DNA of 64,000 nt, from positions 248,001-312,000 of the forward strand of contig NZ_JANADK010000001.1 of the NCBI RefSeq assembly GCF_024199795.1, written 5' to 3'. A program made the translations under genes and the position numbers. Source of the DNA: Bradyrhizobium sp. CCGB01 (GTDB lineage: Bacteria; Pseudomonadota; Alphaproteobacteria; Rhizobiales; Xanthobacteraceae). The notes under the pieces are model-generated. The model had not been told where the DNA came from. It was given only the letters and a program-made list of their open reading frames with translations, and made no database searches. Shown here one piece after another: positions 44,990 through 52,752 of the stretch. Numbering within the stretch: the first letter of the stretch is position 1; every line of letters starts with the position of its first letter.

Positions 44990-46762
44990 CTATCCGGATT
45001 TTTTCGCCTTCTTCTTGACCGTTTTCTTGGTCGTTTTCTTGGCCGTCTTCCTGGCGGTCTTGCGGCCGCCCTTCTTGGCCGTCGCCTTCGCAGTCTTTCC
45101 GGCCGCCTTCCTGGCGGGCGCTGTTTTCTTCGCCTTGCTCGGGGCCCTCTTTTTTGCGGCCTTCTTGGCCGGCTTCGGCCCGTCTGGCGCCACTCTGGCG
45201 GCAGCCGCGGCGGCCAGCGCCGCATCAACGGCGGCCGCGGCATCGACCTGGCCAAAGCCGAAACGATCGCTATGGCCGTTGGCGTCGTAAGACGCGGCCG
45301 GCCCGATCTTCTCCGCCGTGCTCTGGAGAATATTGCGAACGTCGTCGCGGCTGAGACTGGAATTCGCCGCCAGGACGAGGGCCGCGACCCCTGCCGCCAG
45401 GGGCGTTGCCGACGAGGTCCCGCCGAAGACGTTGGTGTTGAGTCCGTCGGTGCCGCCGGCCGCGGCGCTGCCGATATTGAATCCGCGGCCGGGTTTGCTC
45501 ACGTCGGTCGTGAAGATTCCTTGCGCGCCGCCGCTTGACGGCGCGACCACGGAGACTTGGGGGCCCCGGTTGGAATAGTCCGCAAGGTCTCCCTGATCGG
45601 TCGATGCGCCGACACCGATCGAGAAGGGCGACTGGGCCGGAAATCCGACCTGATCCCGAAAATCATTGCCGGTCGCGCAAAACACGGGACAGCCCTTTCC
45701 GCCGCGGCCCGCACCTGCCTCTTCGAGCGCGAACCGGATATCGGGCGATGCCGGTCCACTCCACGAGCAGGACAGGATGTCGGCAAAACGCGAAGCATAC
45801 CGGATGGCATTCGCGACTTGCGATTCCGTGGCGAGATCATCCGCGTGGAAAATCTTGACTGGAAGGATGCTTGCTCTCGGCGCGATTCCGAAAACGCCCT
45901 TCCTGCCTGATGCCGCCGCGACACCGGCACAGCAGGTCCCGTGAATGTCATTCCCCGCCATCATGTCGAACGGTGCGCGAAACCGTTTTGGCGTCGGATC
46001 GAAATGATCGGGCGCGTCCTCTCCGACGAAGAAGTCGCGCCCGAACCGGTCGCGCGGCTCGTTTGGGTCGGGCCTGCGCCTGATGTTGGACGCGAGATTC
46101 GGATGGTCGACGTCGACACCATCGTCGAGGACGGCGATCACGATGCCGCCTCCTTGCGATTTGCTCCAGGCCCTGCGTGCGTTGACCGTGGCGAGATGCC
46201 ATTGCGCAGCGATTGGCTTGGGGGCTTGCAATCCGCGCTTGAACTCGGAAACGAAGTTCGGAAAGGCAAACACGACTTCGTCGGTTTCAGTCAGCTCGTT
46301 GGCGAGCTCGACCATCTTTTCGGCAATGTACTTGCGCGTCGGATCGAAGGCGATCAACTGATCCGACTGGAACGCGTTGCGGACGCGGACCTGGAGCCCG
46401 TATTTGTCGAGTACCGCTTTCTGTTTCGCCTCCGCGACGTTCGGCTCGAACCTGAGCACGACTTCGCGATAGACCACGCGCAGCGTGCCGCGCGGATCGG
46501 AGAATACGGCGGTCTTGACCTTGTCCAGGTCGGCCGCCGCGCGTTGAGCCGGCGAGGCATAAGCGGGGACGCTCTTTTGAAAGACCTGCTGCACGACACG
46601 ATTGGCAACCACCGCGGCACGGCTCGCGGCCGCGCGCTCCGTCGGCGATGCCATCGCCACCTGCGGCCCGAGCGAGAACGTTCGCATGCCGCGTTGAACA
46701 TGCGAATCCAGCGACACCGGCTCCAGCTCGAGCCAATCGTCCTTTCCATATCGCAATTTCAT
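44990..46762 (-). CDS. S8 subtilisin-like serine protease with basic histone-H1-like tail
   Basis: A 590-residue protease. The subtilase triad is Asp213 (IAVLDDGVDVDHPNL), His274 (GNDIHGTCCAGV), oxyanion Asn366 (CATGND) and Ser450 (FGGTSSATPLAAG). A ~75-residue propeptide-like region (about 101-176: VVLRFEPNVAEAKQ ... VVFAFPNFVSEFKR) precedes the catalytic domain. The last ~60 residues are an Ala/Lys repeat (KKAAKKRAPSKAKK and similar), which should bind DNA, RNA or polyanions. No signal peptide is seen, so it is probably cytoplasmic or exported by an unknown route. A small upstream gene resembles its propeptide. Confidence 0.92.
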   Translation of the reverse strand: MKLRYGKDDWLELEPVSLDSHVQRGMRTFSLGPQVAMASPTERAAASRAAVVANRVVQQVFQKSVPAYASPAQRAAADLDKVKTAVFSDPRGTLRVVYREVVLRFEPNVAEAKQKAVLDKYGLQVRVRNAFQSDQLIAFDPTRKYIAEKMVELANELTETDEVVFAFPNFVSEFKRGLQAPKPIAAQWHLATVNARRAWSKSQGGGIVIAVLDDGVDVDHPNLASNIRRRPDPNEPRDRFGRDFFVGEDAPDHFDPTPKRFRAPFDMMAGNDIHGTCCAGVAAASGRKGVFGIAPRASILPVKIFHADDLATESQVANAIRYASRFADILSCSWSGPASPDIRFALEEAGAGRGGKGCPVFCATGNDFRDQVGFPAQSPFSIGVGASTDQGDLADYSNRGPQVSVVAPSSGGAQGIFTTDVSKPGRGFNIGSAAAGGTDGLNTNVFGGTSSATPLAAGVAALVLAANSSLSRDDVRNILQSTAEKIGPAASYDANGHSDRFGFGQVDAAAAVDAALAAAAAARVAPDGPKPAKKAAKKRAPSKAKKTAPARKAAGKTAKATAKKGGRKTARKTAKKTTKKTVKKKAKKSG

Positions 46763-46818
46763 GGACCCCTCCCGACTGACCGACGGTTGAGGGGATCATA
46801 GCTCGCGACTTTCGATAG

Positions 46819-47316
46819 TCACGTGCTTTCGCGCCGGAACGCCGCCCGGACGTCCGGCCATGCTGTCGCAACCTTGCTGTCCTTTTCCATCTCCGCGGCG
46901 ACATCAGGGAAATAGCGCGTATCGTCCGTGCGCACGGCGAACTCGGCCTGCTGGGGCGACCATTTGTTGCGTTGGCCGGGCGCGACCTTGTGCCTCTTGG
47001 CAAAGGACTGCAAAACCTTGTCCGTTGGCGCTTCCTTGAACCGAACCTGCATCCGGCCGGTAGGCAGCAACCGGTTGCCTTCGTCGTCGGCGAGGATCGG
47101 GGCCACCACCCCCTCCGTACCGACCACCTTGTTGACGCGTTCGGACAACCGGCGGAGATCCTCCCCGGTCGTTTCCAGGACGTGGGTTTGCGGTACGCCA
47201 GAGACGGTTGCGATCTTGCCGTCGGCGACCTTCGCAAGCTGTTCCTGAATCTCGGGCGAGAGCGACCCGATGATGACGATTCCCCCGCTTGGGGTACGCG
47301 AGCCGTCGCTTGTCAT
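46819..47316 (-). CDS. Propeptide-like protein, probable partner/inhibitor of the S8 protease
   Basis: A 165-residue protein. Its C-terminal ~75 residues parallel the propeptide region of the adjacent protease: MQVRFKEAPTDKVLQSF ... QAEFAVRTDDTRYFPDVAAEM ... VATAWPDVRAAFRRE, with the same RF, hydrophobic spacing, VAxE and final Pro/Arg/Arg pattern that ends in FKR in the protease. The N-terminal half (GGIVIIGSLSPEIQEQLAKV) is of unknown type. The gene starts after a GAGG site at 47316, sits upstream on the same strand (56-base gap) and has no catalytic residues. Protease-family propeptides fold and inhibit their enzyme, sometimes in trans; I infer that here. Confidence 0.6.
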   Translation of the reverse strand: MTSDGSRTPSGGIVIIGSLSPEIQEQLAKVADGKIATVSGVPQTHVLETTGEDLRRLSERVNKVVGTEGVVAPILADDEGNRLLPTGRMQVRFKEAPTDKVLQSFAKRHKVAPGQRNKWSPQQAEFAVRTDDTRYFPDVAAEMEKDSKVATAWPDVRAAFRREST

Positions 47317-47737
47317 GGACACCTCGGGCTTAAGGCGAGAGCGGCACCCAGAATATAGGGCGGCGACCGCTTTTCGATAGTTGCGCGGCAAAATTATCCC
47401 ATCCGGAGCGGAAAGTAAGCGGCCGGCAGGTAGCCCGCGGCCGGGGACGCGAGAGCGACGGCGCCCCCTGAAATAACAGCCGTTCACACCCTCACGGACT
47501 TGTCAGGACACGCGGCGGCAGGTCCGCATCTTTCCGGCCGGGTGTTGTTTCCAGGTTATTTACTTTATTTCGAACATTTCCTTTGTTCCCCCTGCTGGCT
47601 GGCCCTCGGTGGCCGTGCGTGGAAACCATCCGGTTAACGGGCGCGGTTAAGAATGTCCCCTGACAAGGACCTGGAGAGCCGGCGATTGCCGGTTTTGCGT
47701 AGATTTGGACGGCCCGTTCCGGGCAAGGGGAAAATTG
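47317..47737. other. Long intergenic region between the protease and ldt genes
   Basis: No gene or RNA is recognised in these 421 bases. It contains an AT-rich patch near 47561-47590 (TTATTTACTTTATTTCG), which could serve divergent promoters. No repeat of the families seen elsewhere is present. Confidence 0.55.
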
Positions 47738-48253
47738 ATGTCCATGAGGATTGCTGTGGCGCTGACCGCCACCATCGTTGCTGGGGTCTCGATGTCGACG
47801 GCGGCGCAGGCGCGGCCGGAAATGGTGGGCGCGCACCTGGCCGACTATTCGCCGGGCACCATCGTGGTCAAAACCAACGAGCGGCGGCTCTATCTCATCC
47901 TCGATAACGGCCACGCCATGCGCTATCCGGTCGGCGTCGGCAAGTCAGGCAAGCAATGGGCCGGCACCACCCGCATCGACGGCAAATATCTCAACCCGGC
48001 CTGGTCACCGCCTGCGGAAGTGAAGCGCGACAAGCCCAGCATCCCCGACGTCATTCCGGGCGGCTCGCCGCGCAACCCCATGGGCGTTGCGGCGATGACG
48101 CTGGCCGGCGGCGAATATGCGATCCACGGCACCAACGTGCCCGGCTCGGTCGGCGGCTTCGTCTCCTATGGCTGCATCCGCATGCTCAACGACGACATCA
48201 CCGATCTCTACAGCCGCGTCTCCGTCGGCACCAAGGTGGTCGTGACGCGCTGA
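47738..48253 (+). CDS. L,D-transpeptidase (YkuD domain), exported
   Basis: A 171-residue envelope enzyme. The signal peptide is MSMRIAVALTATIVAGVSMS with cleavage near AQA-RPE. The YkuD catalytic signature is HGTNVPGSVGGFVSYGCIRM with the nucleophile Cys, plus the upstream VVKTNERRLYLILDNG and YPVGVGKSG. It makes 3-3 cross-links in peptidoglycan or attaches lipoproteins/outer membrane proteins to it. The start has an AAGGGGAA site. A Rho-independent terminator follows 24 bases after the stop. Confidence 0.95.
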   Translation: MSMRIAVALTATIVAGVSMSTAAQARPEMVGAHLADYSPGTIVVKTNERRLYLILDNGHAMRYPVGVGKSGKQWAGTTRIDGKYLNPAWSPPAEVKRDKPSIPDVIPGGSPRNPMGVAAMTLAGGEYAIHGTNVPGSVGGFVSYGCIRMLNDDITDLYSRVSVGTKVVVTR

Positions 48254-48276
48254 TCTCCGGATCGAGGCAAGACAAC

Positions 48277-48306
48277 AAAGCCGCGTCCGTCGACGCGGCT
48301 TTTTTT
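48277..48306. terminator. Bidirectional terminator between ldt and thermonuclease-like genes
   Basis: AAAGCCGCGTC and GACGCGGCTTT form an 11-base stem with loop CGTC, ending in seven Ts on the + side and starting with As, so the reverse complement also ends in Ts after the convergent gene. Confidence 0.9.
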
Positions 48307-48307
48307 G

Positions 48308-48898
48308 TTACCAGAAGCGCCAGCCCCGCGCGCACCAGCCGTCGCGGTGGCCGCCATTGTAGCTGCGCACATGACCGCCCGCGAGCAGCGCCGCCGAGAC
48401 GTTGGCGGTGCGCTTGGTCGCCACGTCGGCGAGAACGCGGCCGTATTTGTCCTGGCCAAGATTATAGATCGTCACGCCGCCCTGGCCGAGCAGGGCGCGC
48501 AGCGCGTCGCTGGCGGCTTCGGCCTTGTCCAGCTCAGCTTGGCAGGATGCTTTCATCTCTGGCGCATCGATGCCGCGAAGACGGACACGCGCGACGAGGT
48601 CGCGGCCGTTAGGCTGATGCACGCGCGCAAGGAAAGTATCGCCATCGACGGTCCTGATAACATCAACCGCTTGACGCATGTCGGAATTGCCGGACTGCTG
48701 CAGGATGATCTCGGCATCACGCGCTTGGCCGTCATCCGCATGCGGAAGCGGCCAGTTCGTCCCGTGACGGAAGATGAGCACGGCCGCGACCGCGACGCCG
48801 ACCACGAACATCCACGGCAACAATCCGGAGAAGCGGCGGCCGAACGGTGAGCCGCTGTATGAGGGCCGGTATGGATGGCTGGGATCGAAGCGCGGCAT
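48308..48898 (-). CDS. Membrane-anchored thermonuclease-like (SNase) protein
   Basis: A 196-residue protein. A membrane segment (about 24-42, SGLLPWMFVVGVAVAAVLIF) tethers a C-terminal SNase-like fold: VIRTVDGDTFLARVHQPNG, VARVRLRGIDAPEMKASC and LGQDKYGRVLADVATK. The catalytic residues of staphylococcal nuclease (Asp/Arg/Glu) are represented by VDGDT, VRLRGIDAPE and YGRVLAD. It should cleave nucleic acids outside the membrane or be inactive; the exact state is not clear from sequence. Convergent with ldt; starts 79 bases after the DUF1674 gene region. Confidence 0.88.
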   Translation of the reverse strand: MPRFDPSHPYRPSYSGSPFGRRFSGLLPWMFVVGVAVAAVLIFRHGTNWPLPHADDGQARDAEIILQQSGNSDMRQAVDVIRTVDGDTFLARVHQPNGRDLVARVRLRGIDAPEMKASCQAELDKAEAASDALRALLGQGGVTIYNLGQDKYGRVLADVATKRTANVSAALLAGGHVRSYNGGHRDGWCARGWRFW

Positions 48899-48977
48899 CC
48901 GCGCACGCTAGGGCTGAGTCGGCTGAACCGGCAAGCCGGCTTAAAAACTTAGAAGGAGAGTGCGTAAAGCCGGTGCC

Positions 48978-49178
48978 TCAAAAGTCCGAGGCGATACCTT
49001 TGCGCTCCCAATCGCCGTATCGGGTGGGCTCAGGCCCCTTCGGTCCCTGCAATTCCCTGGGCGCAGCTTCTGCATGCGCGGCGGCCGCAGCCTGCCGGCG
49101 CGCCTCCGCTTCCGCCAAAGCGCGCTGGGCGGCCGGCGAAAGCGGCTTGCGATCGGGAACGGAGGGCTGGTCACTCAT
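48978..49178 (-). CDS. DUF1674 family protein (SDHAF4-like succinate dehydrogenase assembly factor)
   Basis: A 66-residue protein with an Ala/Arg-rich helical N-terminus and the signature C-terminus GPKGPEPTRYGDWERKGIA followed by SDF, the mark of DUF1674 (Sdh8/SDHAF4). In mitochondria and bacteria SDHAF4 assists flavinated succinate dehydrogenase subunit A. The next gene on the + strand is rsmB, matching the usual alphaproteobacterial order. Confidence 0.9.
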   Translation of the reverse strand: MSDQPSVPDRKPLSPAAQRALAEAEARRQAAAAAHAEAAPRELQGPKGPEPTRYGDWERKGIASDF

Positions 49179-49366
49179 CTCGGCGGTTCCTAGCGCAGGA
49201 TCACGGGACGTGCGAGGTCCAATATCGCATTGCTGAAATGGTCATCGCGGGCTGTAAACGCGAGAGACCATTCTTACATTTGGCATATTCGCGTGCCAGA
49301 GATCGGTTTCTCGAGGCATGCGCCCATTGCGGCGGAACTGCCGCTCGCTCAGAACCTTGCCTCCGC

Positions 49367-50713
49367 ATGCCATCTCAACGTTTTGCCCCTCCGTCCGAAG
49401 TGCCAGGTCTCGCGGCACGGCGGATTGCCGCCGACATCGTCGACGGCGTGCTGCACAAGCACCGCACGCTTGACGACCAGCTCGACGGCGGCGGTGCCCA
49501 TCCCGGATTGAAGACGCTCGCCGACCGCGACCGCGCGCTGATGCGCCGCCTGGTTGCGACCGTGCTGCGCCGGCTCGGTACGCTCGGCCATGTTCTCTCT
49601 CGGCTGCTCGACAAGGGCATTCCCTCCGACGCGCCCCGCGCACAGAGCGCGCTGCTGATCGGCGCCGCACAGATCCTCTGGATGGACGTGCCCGATCACG
49701 CCGCGGTCGACCTCTCGGTCCGCCTCGTGCAATCCGACCGGCGCGCCGCGCGCTATGCCGGCCTCGTCAATGCCGTGCTGCGCCGCTGCGCGCGTGAGGG
49801 CCAGGCGCTGGTCGAAGAGGTGTCCTCGCAATCGCTGGACCTGCCGCCCTGGCTGCTGGCGCGCTGGAGCACGCATTACGGCGAGGCGACCGCGCGCGAC
49901 ATGGCGCTGGCGCTCGGCCATGAACCCTCGCTCGATCTCACCGTGAAGTCGGATGCCGCGCAATGGGCGAGCCGCCTGCATGGCGAGACACTGCCGACCG
50001 GGACGGTGCGGATGCTGCTGCACGGCTCGGTGACGGTGCTGCCGGGCTTTGCCGAAGGACAATGGTGGGTGCAGGACGCTGCCGCCGCGCTGCCGGCGCG
50101 CCTGTTCGGCGACATCAAGGGCAAGGCGATTGCCGATCTCTGCGCCGCCCCCGGCGGCAAGACCGCGCAATTGGCGCAAGCCGGCGCGCATGTCACCGCG
50201 ATCGACCGCTCACCCGCCCGGGTGGCACGTTTGCGCGAGAACCTCACGCGGCTGTCGCTCCAGGCCGAGACTGTCGTCGCCGACGCCGTCGAATGGGCGG
50301 GTCCGGCCGACGGTTTCGACGGTATCCTGATCGATGCGCCCTGCACATCGACCGGAACGATTCGCCGCCACCCCGACGTCGCCTGGCTCCGGCAGGAATC
50401 CGACATCGCCGCCCTGACCGCGCTCCAGCAGCGGCTGCTGAAGAAATCCGTCTCGCTGCTTAAACCGGGCGGCACGCTGGTCTACTGCACCTGTTCGCTG
50501 GAACCCGAGGAGGGCGAGCAGGCGATCGCGGCGCTGCTGGCCGCGGAGACTGGCCTGCGCCGTGTGCCGATCGAAGCGTCCGAGGTCTCCGGGCTGAGCG
50601 AGATCATCACCAGCGAGGGTGACCTGCGCACCCTGCCCAGCCACCTTCCGAACGCCGATCCCAAGCTCGGCGGGCTCGATGGATTCTACGCAGCCCGGCT
50701 CGTTAAATCCTGA
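49367..50713 (+). CDS. rsmB: RsmB/NOP-type rRNA (cytosine-5) methyltransferase
   Basis: A 448-residue protein. An NusB-like N-terminal domain (DIVDGVLHKHRTLDDQLDGG, LMRRLVATVLRRLGTL) precedes the SAM-dependent domain with DLCAAPGGKTAQLAQAGA and the catalytic-cysteine region IDAPCTSTGTIRRHPDVAW, then KPGGTLVYCTCSLEPEE. It methylates C5 of cytosine in 16S rRNA or tRNA. The start at 49367 follows the NOP fold; an in-frame ATG 129 bases upstream is less likely. Next to DUF1674 and heparinase II/III. Confidence 0.93.
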   Translation: MPSQRFAPPSEVPGLAARRIAADIVDGVLHKHRTLDDQLDGGGAHPGLKTLADRDRALMRRLVATVLRRLGTLGHVLSRLLDKGIPSDAPRAQSALLIGAAQILWMDVPDHAAVDLSVRLVQSDRRAARYAGLVNAVLRRCAREGQALVEEVSSQSLDLPPWLLARWSTHYGEATARDMALALGHEPSLDLTVKSDAAQWASRLHGETLPTGTVRMLLHGSVTVLPGFAEGQWWVQDAAAALPARLFGDIKGKAIADLCAAPGGKTAQLAQAGAHVTAIDRSPARVARLRENLTRLSLQAETVVADAVEWAGPADGFDGILIDAPCTSTGTIRRHPDVAWLRQESDIAALTALQQRLLKKSVSLLKPGGTLVYCTCSLEPEEGEQAIAALLAAETGLRRVPIEASEVSGLSEIITSEGDLRTLPSHLPNADPKLGGLDGFYAARLVKS

Positions 50714-50829
50714 TTTTGCACCGGTTTTTGCGACGGGGCCGATTCGCGCAGCTTCAAGATGGTGTTAGCCGGCCGAATTTGGGATTAAGAAGGATTCGTC
50801 GTTAATCCTCTCCCCCTTCAAGGCAAGGC

Positions 50830-52587
50830 GTGTCGGTCGCTCAACGCAGACGTATCTCGACGCTGGTGATGAGCCGCTTCGCGCGGAACGTGCTCGCGCG
50901 CGCGAGCGGCGGTTCCGTGGCGGTGTCGCGCGTCTGGCCCGGACGCACCGACCGGCTGATCATCGCGCCGCATGACCTGCGCACGGCCGATGCGACGCGT
51001 GCTGCCGAGATCTATGCCGGCCGCTTCGTCTTCGCCGGCAAGATCGTCAATTGCCACGGCCGCTCGATCTTCGATCTCGAGCCCCCGTCGGAAGACTGGG
51101 AGGTCGCGCTGCTCGGATTCGGCTGGCTGCGCCATCTGCGCGCCGCCGACACCGCGCTGACGCGGGCCAATGCGCGCGCGCTGGTCGAGGACTGGATCGC
51201 CAACCCCGCCAACAAGCGCCGCCCCGTCGCGCGCCGCGCCGACGTGCTGGCGCGGCGCGTGATCTCGCTGCTGTCGCAGGCGCCCTTGGTGCTCAACGAC
51301 ACCGACAACAAATTCTACCGCCGCTATCTGCGGGCGCTGGCGCGGGAGATCCGCTTCCTGCGCTACACCATGGTCAACATTCCCGACGGGGTGCCGAAGC
51401 TCCAGGTGCTGATCGCGCTGTGCTACGCGTCGCTGTGCCTTGCCAACCAGGCGCGGCACATTCGCAGCGCCTCGAAAAAGCTCTCGGACGAGTTGCAGCG
51501 GCAGATCCTGCCCGACGGCGGCCACATCTCCCGCAATCCGGGCGCCCTGATCGAACTCCTGATCGACCTGTTGCCGCTGCGGCAGACCTTTGCCGCGCGC
51601 AACATCGCGCCGCCGCCGGCGCTGCTCAACGCGATCGATCGCATGATGCCGATGCTGCGCTTCTTCCGGCACGGCGACGGCAATTTCGCGCTGTTCAACG
51701 GCATGAGCGCGACGTCCTCGGACCTGCTCGCGACGCTGCTGGCCTACGACGACACCCACGGCGCGCCCATGGCGAACATGCCGCATACCGGATTCCAGCG
51801 CCTCGATGCCGGCCAGACCACGCTGATCATCGACACCGGTCCGCCGCCGCCGGCCGGCGTCAGCCACGACGCCCATGCCGGCTGCCTGTCGTTCGAATTG
51901 TCTTCCGGCATCAGCCGCATCGTCACCAATTGCGGCATGCCGACGACGGGCCGCGACAATTGGCGGCCGTTCGCGCGCGGCACCGCGGCGCATTCGACGC
52001 TGACCTATCACGAGACGTCCTCATGCCAGTTCGTGGAGATGTCGGCGATGAAGCGCCTCCTGCACGGCGCGCCCGTCACCAGCGGCCCCGTCGAGGTCGA
52101 GAGCTATCGCGAAATCGTTCAGAACGGCACGCTGCTCACGACCTCGCATGACGGTTATCTTTCCAAATTCGGCGCGATCCACCGCCGCGTGCTGATGATC
52201 GCCAATGACGGCGCGCGCATCGACGGCGAGGACACGCTGTCGCCGCCGCAGGGCGGACGCTTCAAGGGCGCCGACGCCGACTTCGCGGTGCGCTTCCATC
52301 TGCATCCCGCGGTAAAGGCGAGCCGGTTGTCGGACGCCCGCGGCGTCATGCTGGTGCTGCCGAACCGCGACGTCTGGACCTTCGAGGCGCTCGACGACAA
52401 GGTCGACCTCGAGGACAGCGTGTTCCTGGCCGGCAATGACGGCCCGCGCCGCACCGCGCAGATCGTGATCCGGCAGGATGCGCGACAGGCGCCCTCGGTC
52501 CGCTGGAGTTTTGTGCGATCCACGGCCTCACCGACCGTGACCAATGCCCGGCGCAACGCGCGGCGGGAGCCGGAACTCCCGCTGTAA
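50830..52587 (+). CDS. Heparinase II/III family protein
   Basis: A 585-residue protein of the heparinase II/III type. N-terminal alpha-alpha toroid (WLRHLRAADTALTRANARAL, IRFLRYTMVNIPDGVPKLQV) with conserved LPDGGHISRNPGALIELLIDL, then a beta-sandwich with HDAHAGCLSFELSSGISRI and GTAAHSTLTYHETSS. Such proteins break down or bind acidic glycans. The bacterial version beside rsmB and purH is conserved in Rhizobiales with unknown glycan. GTG start at 50830 after an AAGG site; a later ATG at 50869 is possible. Confidence 0.88.
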   Translation: MSVAQRRRISTLVMSRFARNVLARASGGSVAVSRVWPGRTDRLIIAPHDLRTADATRAAEIYAGRFVFAGKIVNCHGRSIFDLEPPSEDWEVALLGFGWLRHLRAADTALTRANARALVEDWIANPANKRRPVARRADVLARRVISLLSQAPLVLNDTDNKFYRRYLRALAREIRFLRYTMVNIPDGVPKLQVLIALCYASLCLANQARHIRSASKKLSDELQRQILPDGGHISRNPGALIELLIDLLPLRQTFAARNIAPPPALLNAIDRMMPMLRFFRHGDGNFALFNGMSATSSDLLATLLAYDDTHGAPMANMPHTGFQRLDAGQTTLIIDTGPPPPAGVSHDAHAGCLSFELSSGISRIVTNCGMPTTGRDNWRPFARGTAAHSTLTYHETSSCQFVEMSAMKRLLHGAPVTSGPVEVESYREIVQNGTLLTTSHDGYLSKFGAIHRRVLMIANDGARIDGEDTLSPPQGGRFKGADADFAVRFHLHPAVKASRLSDARGVMLVLPNRDVWTFEALDDKVDLEDSVFLAGNDGPRRTAQIVIRQDARQAPSVRWSFVRSTASPTVTNARRNARREPELPL

Positions 52588-52614
52588 ACGCGCGTCTGCC
52601 AGTCCTGTCTGGCG

Positions 52615-52642
52615 TTGTGAAAACGACTGAAAACTGCTATCG
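52615..52642 (+). promoter_or_regulatory. Possible promoter of the purH riboswitch transcript
   Basis: TTGTGA (52615-52620) and GCTATC (52637-52642), 16 bases apart, sit just ahead of the riboswitch. Confidence 0.35.
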
Positions 52643-52652
52643 AGCCCTCGCT

Positions 52653-52725
52653 CGCGCGACTGGCGACCTTGGATGGAGCACCATCGGGAAGCGCGGGATT
52701 TAGCTGCCGCGCGCCTGGGCATAGA
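52653..52725 (+). promoter_or_regulatory. ZTP (pfl) riboswitch upstream of purH
   Basis: The pfl-motif elements are in order: stem P1 TCGCGC/GCGCGG, conserved GACTGGCG, the P2 hairpin GATGG-AGCA-CCATC, CGGGAAGCG, and the diagnostic CGCCTGGGCA, whose CGCC can pair with GGCG of the first part as the pseudoknot. ZTP riboswitches sense ZMP/ZTP, which build up when 10-formyl-THF is short, and raise expression of purH and folate genes. The 3' end is 27 bases from the purH start, so control may be at translation. Confidence 0.9.
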
Positions 52726-52752
52726 CACTCCTTAAGACAGAGGATCTTGCTC

